In this document: in pieces, positions 7,299 to 15,686 of the stretch
Numbering within the stretch: the first letter of the stretch is position 1
Layout: each line of letters opens with the position of its first letter
DNA from: a virus
Direction: 5' to 3' (one strand)
IMG/VR virus record: IMGVR_UViG_3300040807_003078
Coordinates: 1-54,189 of that record
DNA length: 54,189 nt
The notes under the pieces: model-generated
Seen by the model: only the letters and a program-made list of their open reading frames with translations
Database searches by the model: none
Told to the model about the DNA's origin: nothing
Made by a program: the position numbers and the translations under genes

Positions 7299-9467
7299 AT
7301 GGCACCAATCAATTACGTGAAGAAGAAATTAGACAAGGAGAAATGGTCTAACTACGAGAACGCCGCCTACGCAAGGAAGGATAGCATCAAGCAACTTCCG
7401 TTGAATCCTGATCCAAATGTATTACACCAGTTCGCCTCATACAACACACTGTTCACGCTGTCTGCTCTCAGTTCAACAGAGATAAGGAACCCGAAACAGT
7501 TCTTCCAGGGCAAGCCACACGACATCATCGCACAGAGTGGTGGCATAGGACCAGATGCCAACAGGAACGACAAGCCGGCCTTCGAGCAGGAGAACCAGTT
7601 CACGGATGAGACAAAGAAAACAATAATAAAGAACCAAGGCCTCCGAGATGCGTTGGGCAGGGCGACCACAGAGTTCATGAAGAACAATGACCTCTATTTC
7701 AGGAACGTGGAGATGACATCCGTACCAGGTTACAATGAGAAGAGGCGTCTGACCAGTGTCACTAACATAAAAATGGAATTGGTCGAACCCGCAGGCATCA
7801 CACTACTCGAGAAAATCAAAGCCGCCGCGGCCAACAACGGTTACTTGGATCACTTAGACGCACCATACATGCTCACGGTTGAATTCAAGGGTTTTGATGA
7901 GAACGGAAAACAAATCAAAGAGAACAACGATTACGTGAAGAGGGTGATACCGATCAAGATCATGACGATGGACATAGATGTGAACCAGGCAGGCTCTTAC
8001 TACACAATACAGGCGATACCCTACAACGAGTTCGGCTTCACTAACGTGTACATGTATCCTAGGACCAGCGGAACTCTATCATCCACCACGAAGAATTTCA
8101 AAGATGCTGTGGTAGATCTCCAGAGAATACTGAACGAGCAAAATCAAGACGAGAAGGTCAGGCAATACAATCAATTCCCGGACCAATATGACATCTCGAT
8201 AAGCCAAGACCTGGATCCGGACACGCAACTATCTTTCGACCTACTGTCACAGGTGGGCATGTCAGAGACCAGAACCCTTCAGGAGCCAGGCAGTGATGCG
8301 TTCAAATTGGATTACTTGAAATTCAGTTCAGAGACCAGCATATTGAAATTGCTGGAGGATCTGATGAGGACCCATCCCAAGTACGGGGCCAAAAGTTTCG
8401 AGGAATGGAGTGAAGCGGTCAGCAAACGAGGCACGGATAGATTCAATCCCAATGAAGGTCTATCAACATACTTCAAGTACTTCCGTATACGTACCAGCAT
8501 AGAGCCCACGCCGAACTTTGATGAGATCAGACAGACCAACGCCAAGATAATACGTGTCGTGGTAGAACCATACTACATCAGTGCCTACAACTTGGCAACG
8601 GCTGGCGTACACCAGGATAAAAATTTCCAGACCTATGTGGCCAAGGACTACAACTACATATTCACGGGCGACAACCTTGACATACAGAACCTAGACATCA
8701 ACTACAAGGTGGCCTACTACCAATCGAGGTTGAAGGATCTTGAGGCCAGTGAGAGCAGGACCTTCACTTCGGATAACACGGCCCAGAGCGAGGACACGGG
8801 CACACCTACCAACAGGCAAAAATGGGGACCATTTGATTATCTGCCGACCAAGACCGAAACCGGACTGTACAAGACCTCTAACAGTGGTAGGACAGCCAAG
8901 AGTGACGCAAGGGTTGACCAGTTTTTTGATGCCATCACCAATCCAACTGCTGACATGGTGGTCATCAGGATGGACATACTGGGTGATCCGGCCTGGTTGG
9001 GACAGAGCCAGTTCATTCCACCCACTCCGGTGAACAGAAACGGCAGTTCCGTAGACAACAATATCGAGTTCTTCAGGGGAGGAGAAAAAGACAACATATG
9101 GAATCCAACGCTGAGATGTTTCAATATGGACGTGGCAGAACCTGTGATCAACTTGACATTCAAAACGCCACAGGATCTTAATGATCAGACAGGCGTGTAC
9201 GAGTTATCATCGGAGCGACAGGCGGTGTTCTCAGGCCTCTACAAGGTGTTCCAGGTGCAACACAACTTCACCGATGGCAAGTTCACACAGACTTTGACGA
9301 TGACACGTTTCAACAATCAGGACCGTAAAGTGACACAGACCAGCAACGAAAAAATCGTCAAGAAAAACGGTGTAATAACTAGTGTAGGCTCACACGCCGC
9401 ATTTGGTAATGCTTGGCAGAGAGTCATAGACAAGAAAATTATCAATGACCCCAATGGATTATCATAA
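7299..9467 (+). CDS. Baseplate hub protein, probable functional counterpart of gp27
   Basis: The 722-residue protein lies between gp53 and the gp5-like spike. Its middle has the beta-strand pattern MTMDIDVNQAGSYYTIQAIP. Its C-terminal region holds GLYKVFQVQHNFTDGKFTQT followed by LTMTRFN, the VxxVxHxFxxGxFxxxLxxxR strand pair typical of tail hub proteins (gp27, gpD, VgrG hub domains). No catalytic motif is seen. In T4, trimeric gp27 clamps the gp5 spike and docks it to the tube, and the adjacent gp5-like gene here supports that role. The overall sequence is not one I can align to T4 gp27, so the call rests on the hub motif and on position. Stop and start with gp5 overlap (TAATG). Confidence 0.6.
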   Translation: MAPINYVKKKLDKEKWSNYENAAYARKDSIKQLPLNPDPNVLHQFASYNTLFTLSALSSTEIRNPKQFFQGKPHDIIAQSGGIGPDANRNDKPAFEQENQFTDETKKTIIKNQGLRDALGRATTEFMKNNDLYFRNVEMTSVPGYNEKRRLTSVTNIKMELVEPAGITLLEKIKAAAANNGYLDHLDAPYMLTVEFKGFDENGKQIKENNDYVKRVIPIKIMTMDIDVNQAGSYYTIQAIPYNEFGFTNVYMYPRTSGTLSSTTKNFKDAVVDLQRILNEQNQDEKVRQYNQFPDQYDISISQDLDPDTQLSFDLLSQVGMSETRTLQEPGSDAFKLDYLKFSSETSILKLLEDLMRTHPKYGAKSFEEWSEAVSKRGTDRFNPNEGLSTYFKYFRIRTSIEPTPNFDEIRQTNAKIIRVVVEPYYISAYNLATAGVHQDKNFQTYVAKDYNYIFTGDNLDIQNLDINYKVAYYQSRLKDLEASESRTFTSDNTAQSEDTGTPTNRQKWGPFDYLPTKTETGLYKTSNSGRTAKSDARVDQFFDAITNPTADMVVIRMDILGDPAWLGQSQFIPPTPVNRNGSSVDNNIEFFRGGEKDNIWNPTLRCFNMDVAEPVINLTFKTPQDLNDQTGVYELSSERQAVFSGLYKVFQVQHNFTDGKFTQTLTMTRFNNQDRKVTQTSNEKIVKKNGVITSVGSHAAFGNAWQRVIDKKIINDPNGLS

Positions 9468-11731
9468 TGGCAAGTAAAGATTATTTGAAAGGACACGCAT
9501 CCACCGCCAAGGCACCGGGCAACGACACGCAGTGGTCAGGTGAAAACGCTGGACCATACATAGGTGTTGTGAAAAACAATACCGATCCATTGAAGATGGG
9601 CAGGCTACAGGTGAACATACCCAGCCTCAGCAAAACATCAGATCCTGTCAGCGGAAATCTCATAACCTGTGAATATCTTTCGCCGTTCTATGGTGCGAAG
9701 GATGTGAGGTATAATCTTCCGGGATCAACCAAGTACGAACACAGCCAACACAGTTATGGATTCTGGGCGGTACCACCGGACATAGGCACAAGGGTGCTTG
9801 TGATATTCGCTGAAGGTAAAATGGACCAAGCGTTCTGGATAGGTTGTGTACAGGAGCCTTTGGTCAACCACATGGTTCCGGGCATAGCGTCCAGTGAGAA
9901 GACCTGGGACAAAAGCAGTGGTGGCCCAGCAGGACAATTCAGTTCAGATGTGGACAAGATGGACACGTATGGAACAAAAGTTGTTCCGTCAGGAGAAATC
10001 AACAGGAGCATACCGGGTGTGACAGCAACCAACTATGATAGCCTCAACAAGCCAATACACCCGATGGCAGAGGTATTACAGAAACAAGGACTGTCGGAGG
10101 ACACCATAAGGGGGACAACAACCAGTTCGGCTAGGAGAGAGACGCCTAGCAGTGTTTTTGGAATCAGCACACCAGGACCTATAGACAAGACAACCACACA
10201 ACAAACTGTGGGAACAAAAGATACTAACAAAAAAGATTTTGTGACAAGAAGGTCAGGACACACATTCGTGATGGACGACGGAGACACAAATGGCAACAAC
10301 CAATTGACAAGATTAAGGACAGCATCCGGACATCAGTTACTGATGCATGACACACAAGGAATTGTGTACATAGCCAACGCTTCAGGAAACGCCTACATAG
10401 AGATGCAGGCAAATGGAAGGATAGACGTCTACTCTGGTGTTGGTGGTATAAACTTACGTACGGAGGGAGATTTCAATCTTCATTCAGATTTGAATATCAA
10501 CATGCACGCCAACGGACAGATCAGGATGAGTTCTGCCAAGGAGATGATACAGAGTGCTGACGCAGTTGTTACTGTAGGAGACAAGGCTATCCTTCAAAGT
10601 TCTCCGGCGGGAGGCATACAGAACTACGCTTTGAATTCTATCAGTTCTTACACTCCAGGTGCTCAACTGCATGGAGCACTAGGACAGTTCCACGTACAGG
10701 GTGGTAGGATTGATTTGAACCTTCCAATGGGAGGTGTAGGCGACGATGGCGAGCAAGGTATAGCCAAGTGGGGACCACACTGGTTGAACGCAGAGAAGGT
10801 CGGTATGAATCTCAGAGAAGAGGGAGATGTGGAACTGGCACAGAAAGGACTTAAACCATTACAGGAATTCACAAGGAAGACCAAGACCACAGTTCACAGG
10901 TTGGTCACACACGAACCCATGTTCCGAGCAAGTGTGATTAGTGGTGATGGTGTGATACCTATCGACGCTGATGACAAGAAACAGTGGTACAGGAACGCAA
11001 ACACACCAGGCACACCGGAATTCATAAATCAGCAGAACAGGGTAGATGCCAACAGCACAATTAGAGACGCACAGTACCAAGCGGACGCATTACAATATGT
11101 GAAACAGAAAATAGGCAACAGCACAGACGCCGCCAAAGCCAAAGAGTTGTTGACCGAATTTGGATTGAAGTACAATGAGATATACGGAATTACACAGAAA
11201 ATAGATCTGCCATTTGACATAAAGGACAGCATCACAGAGAAGATCAAGGGCATAGAGTTCAACTCAGACATCAAAGATCTGACCAACACCCTCACATCTC
11301 AGGTGGTGAATGTTTTGTCAGGCAAGAGCACGGAACTGTTTAAAGACAACGTGTTCGTCAACCAAGCAGGTGAGTTGTTCTCACTCGCCGGGGATACCAA
11401 CAAGACGGCCATTGGGGCAATTGACGTGGCCAACAAGACACTCAACACCATAGACGGATTGAAAGGTAACCTGAAATCAGGCGATGTGATAGGAACCATA
11501 GGCACGCTCAACAGCATAACGCAGAACTACACCACTGTGGTCGGAGGCAAGATCCTTGCCATGGACTCGATCAAGAAGTTTGCGACGGCGAAAGGATTGT
11601 TCAACGCCAGAGATGCCGCCATGGGCAAACAGACATTCCTACAGAACGTTGGCGGAAATATAGCGTCCAAGATAGGAAAACTGCCTGGTGCCCAAGGGAT
11701 AAAGAACTTCTTTGGTAAGTTTAAATTTTAG
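9467..11731 (+). CDS. 5: gp5-like baseplate spike (OB fold plus beta-helix, no lysozyme)
   Basis: This 754-residue protein forms the central puncturing spike. Residues of about 28-145 form the OB-fold domain: YIGVVKNNTDPLKMGRLQVN, then FWAVPPDIGTRVLVIFAEG and AFWIGCV. Residues of about 245-400 are the repeating beta-helix part (RSGHTFVMDDGD, RLRTASGHQLLMHD, IEMQANGRIDVYS, INLRTEGDFNLHS, NINMHANGQIRM). A long helical C-terminal part follows (about 500-754). The T4 lysozyme domain, which lies between these in T4 gp5, is not present; no Glu-Asp-Thr muramidase signature is seen. The phage must open the cell wall by another enzyme or none. It is co-translated with the hub protein. Confidence 0.85.
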   Translation: MASKDYLKGHASTAKAPGNDTQWSGENAGPYIGVVKNNTDPLKMGRLQVNIPSLSKTSDPVSGNLITCEYLSPFYGAKDVRYNLPGSTKYEHSQHSYGFWAVPPDIGTRVLVIFAEGKMDQAFWIGCVQEPLVNHMVPGIASSEKTWDKSSGGPAGQFSSDVDKMDTYGTKVVPSGEINRSIPGVTATNYDSLNKPIHPMAEVLQKQGLSEDTIRGTTTSSARRETPSSVFGISTPGPIDKTTTQQTVGTKDTNKKDFVTRRSGHTFVMDDGDTNGNNQLTRLRTASGHQLLMHDTQGIVYIANASGNAYIEMQANGRIDVYSGVGGINLRTEGDFNLHSDLNINMHANGQIRMSSAKEMIQSADAVVTVGDKAILQSSPAGGIQNYALNSISSYTPGAQLHGALGQFHVQGGRIDLNLPMGGVGDDGEQGIAKWGPHWLNAEKVGMNLREEGDVELAQKGLKPLQEFTRKTKTTVHRLVTHEPMFRASVISGDGVIPIDADDKKQWYRNANTPGTPEFINQQNRVDANSTIRDAQYQADALQYVKQKIGNSTDAAKAKELLTEFGLKYNEIYGITQKIDLPFDIKDSITEKIKGIEFNSDIKDLTNTLTSQVVNVLSGKSTELFKDNVFVNQAGELFSLAGDTNKTAIGAIDVANKTLNTIDGLKGNLKSGDVIGTIGTLNSITQNYTTVVGGKILAMDSIKKFATAKGLFNARDAAMGKQTFLQNVGGNIASKIGKLPGAQGIKNFFGKFKF

Positions 11732-11735
11732 GGAG

Positions 11736-11743
11736 TAAATATA
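11736..11743 (+). promoter_or_regulatory. Late-promoter-like TAAATATA box before gp25
   Basis: TAAATATA lies 4 bases before the gp25 ATG and just after an AGGGAG ribosome site that sits over the end of gp5. The same string TAAATATACAANATGG occurs before the fibre gene at 30767. It may be a degenerate late promoter or an AU-rich translation-start leader; the distance to the ATG is short for a promoter. Confidence 0.3.
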
Positions 11744-11747
11744 CAAT

Positions 11748-12161
11748 ATGGCATATGGAGATTCAGGATCAGGAGACCTATCAAATAAGTCAGTGACCTT
11801 CAAGGGTTTCAGTTCACGTGCGGACAAGCGTAACTTCAAACTTTACGACTTCGAAGTGGCCAAGCAGGACCTCATCAACAGGTTATCGATACGTAAGGGC
11901 GAGAGGGTTGAGAACCCGGAGTTCGGCACCATAATATACGATGCCATATTCGAACCATTCACAGAAGCGTTGAAGGACGCCATAGTTGACGACATCACTG
12001 CCAATCTCAACGCGGATCCACGCATCAGTACACAGGAGATCTTGGTAACGGAAGCGGACAAGGGCATAGCCATACAGGCCACAATCACATATGTGCCTTT
12101 GAATATTACTGAGAAACTACGTTTCAACTTCGACGAGAATTCACTGCTACGCCTATCTTAA
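11748..12161 (+). CDS. 25: Baseplate wedge protein gp25
   Basis: The 137-residue protein has the gp25/lysozyme-like (GPW) family core: DFEVAKQDLINRLSIRKGER, then the signature NPEFGTIIYDAIFEP at about 63-77, and a closing TEKLRFNF strand. gp25 is among the most conserved proteins of contractile tails; it sits at the wedge core and starts sheath polymerisation. Length is near T4 gp25 (132). It is followed by 42 bases containing a late promoter and then gp6, its structural partner. Confidence 0.93.
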   Translation: MAYGDSGSGDLSNKSVTFKGFSSRADKRNFKLYDFEVAKQDLINRLSIRKGERVENPEFGTIIYDAIFEPFTEALKDAIVDDITANLNADPRISTQEILVTEADKGIAIQATITYVPLNITEKLRFNFDENSLLRLS

Positions 12162-12181
12162 AGTACGCACTTAATTTAATA

Positions 12182-12189
12182 TATAAATA
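12182..12189 (+). promoter_or_regulatory. T4-type late promoter upstream of gp6
   Basis: An exact TATAAATA box lies in the 42-base gap between gp25 and gp6, 14 bases before the gp6 ATG. A transcript from it would have a leader of only a few bases, and no clear Shine-Dalgarno sequence precedes the ATG. Monocistronic or readthrough expression are both possible. Confidence 0.65.
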
Positions 12190-12203
12190 TCCATACAAAC
12201 AGT

Positions 12204-15200
12204 ATGGCCACTACAGATAGACAGAACAGATTATTAGTCGCGGAAGATTGGACAAAGATCTACCAGGCTTTCCAACAGGCTGATTTCAAGAGTTATGATT
12301 TTGAAACTCTACGTAGGACAATGGTGGCCTACCTACGTGAGAACTACCCGGATGATTTCAATGATTTCGTAGAGAGTTCTGAGTACGTGGCATTAATTGA
12401 TCTGATAGCCTACATTGCACAAGCACTTTCTTTCAGGGTCGACTTGAACGCAAGGGAGAACTTCCTTGAAACAGCGGAAAGAAGGAATTCAGTTTTAAGG
12501 TTAGCGAGACTAATCAACTACAACGCAAAGAGAAACAGACCCGGCACAGGATTATTGAAGGTTGATTCGATATCCACAACACAGGATGTACAGGACAGCA
12601 CAGGGACAAATCTAGCAAATCAAAATATTATTTGGAATGATTCTGCCAACGCAAACTACAGAGAGCAATTCACTGCCATACTGAATGCGGCAAACCAGAC
12701 AGGACAACTGTTTGGCAATCCAAGGGAGTCTGGCAAGATAGGCGGCATAGACACAGACGTATACACACTCAGTTCTAATCAATTGGATCTCCCAGTTTTC
12801 GACTTCCAGAAATCGGTAGGCGGTGTTTCTCGAAATTTTGAGATAGTGCCTAGCACAATAAGTGAATCGGAATCAATATACGAGTCATCACCAGTGTCTG
12901 GTACAGGACTGACGTACACATATAGGACAGATGGAGCAGGGGACAGTTCTAACAACACAGGATTTTTCTTCTTGTTCAAACAAGGTTCGATCGAGTATCA
13001 AGATTTCACAGTAGATACCAGTGTCACTAATTTTATCAAGAGTATTGACACACCAAACATCAACGACACAGATGTTTGGCTATACAAATTAGACCAGTTC
13101 GGACAGTTGTCTGAGAATTGGACAAAAGTTCCTTCGCTCACAGGTAACAACGCAATTTACAATTCTTTGGCAAAGACTGAAAGAAACATTTACAATGTCG
13201 TGACGAAAAACAATGATGCAATTGATCTTGTGTTTGGTGATGGCAACTTCTCCAACCTACCTCTAGGAAACTTCAGGGTATATTATAGGACAAGCGACAA
13301 CACCAAGTATGCGATACAATCAGCAGACATGCAGGGAATACAATTGACGGTTCCTTACACTGACGCCAATGGAGCACAACAATCACTAGCAATGACTGTG
13401 AGCCTCAAGTCCAGCGTTTACAACGCGGCGGCCACAGAATCAAATGATTCAATAAAAGAGAAAGCGGCACAGGTCTACTATTCTCAGAACAGGATGATCA
13501 CTGCGGAGGACTACCAAGTGGTTCCATTATCTGCGTCACAAGAGATTGTCAAAGTTAGATCTATTAATAGATCAGCATCTGGGATATCAAGAGCAAAAGA
13601 AATTGTTGATCCAACAGGGGCGTATTCAAATGTCAGTGTCTTTGCGGAAGACGGAATACTTTATAGGGAAGAATCAACACAGCAGTTCACATTCACTTTC
13701 AACAACAGAAGTGACATACAGTCAACCATAGACAAGTCTGTTGAAGCAAAATTAAAAGAAGCGTATGCTAGAAATTTCTACTATTTGAAATATGCCACAA
13801 AAGATGTGAGCACACTTTCAGCAACTTGGAATTCCACAACAACATCAACAAATACGAATACCGGTTACTTCACGTCAGGCGGAGCACTTGTGATAGGTGA
13901 TTACGCTACCTCAAATATGAAGTACGCAAAACCAGGAGCACTCGTGAAATTCACTTCCCCAGACACCAGAGAATTCAAGAACGGAACATTAGTGACTTCA
14001 GGCACAGACGAAGCAGAAGATAGACTATGGGCCAAGATAGGTGCTGTAGTTTTAGATGGAGCAAACAGCGGTACCGGTAACTTAGAATCTGGTGTTGGTC
14101 CTGTGACATTAGCGAACATAGTGCCGAATGGTTCTGTTATAAATGCAATTATACCTAATTTGACAACGTCATTCTCTACAACATTAGAAGCAGATCTTAT
14201 TGACAGGATAGAGGCATACGAAGAATTTGGATTAAGATATGATGTTGACACAGAAACTTGGAAAGTAATAACTTCAACAAATCTAAGCACCAGTTCAGAT
14301 TTTAATCTTGCTTCGGCGGGATCTACTGCTGGTACTAACAGTGACGCAAGTTGGTGGTTCAAGTTTACAAACGACGGAAACACTTACACAGTACAGTACA
14401 GAAAACTAGATTACATTTTTGAATCAGAGGGTCAAAACAAATTCCATTTTGATTCACAAGAAAAAATCTATGATTACAAAACAGGCAAGAGTGTCAAGGA
14501 TGTGGTCAAAATTCTAAAAACAAATAGTATTGTGTCTACAGGTAACAGCATTGGTTATCCGATAACGTGGCAAGTTACTGATGTGATCACAGAATCAGAT
14601 GGTTTCCAGGACAACAGGAAAGTGAAAGTTGGTTTTTTTGACGACGACGATGACGGTGTAGTAGACAATCCCGAACTGTTTGACATATACGTCGAACCAA
14701 CACTATCTGAATCAACAAAATTTGTGTTCTTTGAGAAGTACACTTCTTATGACAGCATCGAACGATTCAGACCATATGCGGCAACCAACTTTATTGTAAC
14801 GCAGAACGAAACTGATATTAATCTTAATACTGCTACCTACTCAGACAATCAGTTGTTTTATTTCTATGACAGTGCCGAGGATGTGATCAAGAAATACAGT
14901 TCTACAACGAACACACTATCTACGACCACGGATTACACTGCCAGGATAGGCAGGGGTTCGATCAACTTCCAGTACAAGCATCACGCAGGACAGGATACGA
15001 GGATAGATCCCAGCGTGTCAAACATAGTGGATGTCTATCTTTTAGAAAGGACATATGATAATCTTTTCAGGATTTGGTTACAAGACGGAGGAACAAAACC
15101 TACAACTTCTACGTCAGACCAATTGAGGATCAATTACTCGGGCACACTAAACCCATTGAAATCATTGTCAGATCAGATAATATATCATCCTGTGAAATAC

Positions 15201-15686
15201 AAGATACTTTTTGGTTCGAACGCTGAAGAACAGTTACAGGCAACATTCAAAGTCGTCAAAAATCCAAAGACCAACGTGTCTGACGCAGTGATCAAGACCA
15301 GGGTGATCAGCGCCATAAACGAATTCTTCGCATTGGACAACTGGGATTTCGGAGACACTTTTTACTTCACAGAATTAGCCGCATATGTACACAATCAACT
15401 CGCTCCAGACTTACTGACAGCGGTTATTGTGCCCAATCAGTCAGGACAGGGTTTTGGGTCCTTGTTCCAACTTGACTCAGCGGCAGACGAGATTTTCATC
15501 AGTGGGGCCACCGTTGATGATGTGTCAATCATAACAGCACTTGGAGCCAACCAATTGGCGGCTTCCGGCACTGTGATCACATCGACATCAACTGCCACGA
15601 CAAACACTTCCACAGGATCAGCAGTGTCAGGCTCTACTACAACAGGTTCCGGTTCAAGCACCGGCAGTAGTGGATCAGGATACTAA
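12204..15686 (+). CDS. 6: Baseplate wedge protein gp6
   Basis: The first 110 residues match gp6 closely: IYQAFQQADFKSYDFETLRR, then YLRENYPDDFNDFVESSEYV, then ALIDLIAYIAQALSFRVDLN, ARENFLETAERRNSVLRLA and NYNAKRN. gp6 forms the continuous inner ring of the baseplate through its N-terminal J-domain and helical core. The protein is 1160 residues against 660 in T4, with extra beta-rich domains in the middle and a low-complexity Thr/Ser/Gly tail (about 1120-1160) that may be disordered or surface exposed. It contains another conserved-looking region near the end (NAEEQLQATFKVVKNPKT and NWDFGDTFYFTELAAYV) typical of the C-terminal domain. Stop and next start overlap (TAATG). Confidence 0.92.
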   Translation: MATTDRQNRLLVAEDWTKIYQAFQQADFKSYDFETLRRTMVAYLRENYPDDFNDFVESSEYVALIDLIAYIAQALSFRVDLNARENFLETAERRNSVLRLARLINYNAKRNRPGTGLLKVDSISTTQDVQDSTGTNLANQNIIWNDSANANYREQFTAILNAANQTGQLFGNPRESGKIGGIDTDVYTLSSNQLDLPVFDFQKSVGGVSRNFEIVPSTISESESIYESSPVSGTGLTYTYRTDGAGDSSNNTGFFFLFKQGSIEYQDFTVDTSVTNFIKSIDTPNINDTDVWLYKLDQFGQLSENWTKVPSLTGNNAIYNSLAKTERNIYNVVTKNNDAIDLVFGDGNFSNLPLGNFRVYYRTSDNTKYAIQSADMQGIQLTVPYTDANGAQQSLAMTVSLKSSVYNAAATESNDSIKEKAAQVYYSQNRMITAEDYQVVPLSASQEIVKVRSINRSASGISRAKEIVDPTGAYSNVSVFAEDGILYREESTQQFTFTFNNRSDIQSTIDKSVEAKLKEAYARNFYYLKYATKDVSTLSATWNSTTTSTNTNTGYFTSGGALVIGDYATSNMKYAKPGALVKFTSPDTREFKNGTLVTSGTDEAEDRLWAKIGAVVLDGANSGTGNLESGVGPVTLANIVPNGSVINAIIPNLTTSFSTTLEADLIDRIEAYEEFGLRYDVDTETWKVITSTNLSTSSDFNLASAGSTAGTNSDASWWFKFTNDGNTYTVQYRKLDYIFESEGQNKFHFDSQEKIYDYKTGKSVKDVVKILKTNSIVSTGNSIGYPITWQVTDVITESDGFQDNRKVKVGFFDDDDDGVVDNPELFDIYVEPTLSESTKFVFFEKYTSYDSIERFRPYAATNFIVTQNETDINLNTATYSDNQLFYFYDSAEDVIKKYSSTTNTLSTTTDYTARIGRGSINFQYKHHAGQDTRIDPSVSNIVDVYLLERTYDNLFRIWLQDGGTKPTTSTSDQLRINYSGTLNPLKSLSDQIIYHPVKYKILFGSNAEEQLQATFKVVKNPKTNVSDAVIKTRVISAINEFFALDNWDFGDTFYFTELAAYVHNQLAPDLLTAVIVPNQSGQGFGSLFQLDSAADEIFISGATVDDVSIITALGANQLAASGTVITSTSTATTNTSTGSAVSGSTTTGSGSSTGSSGSGY

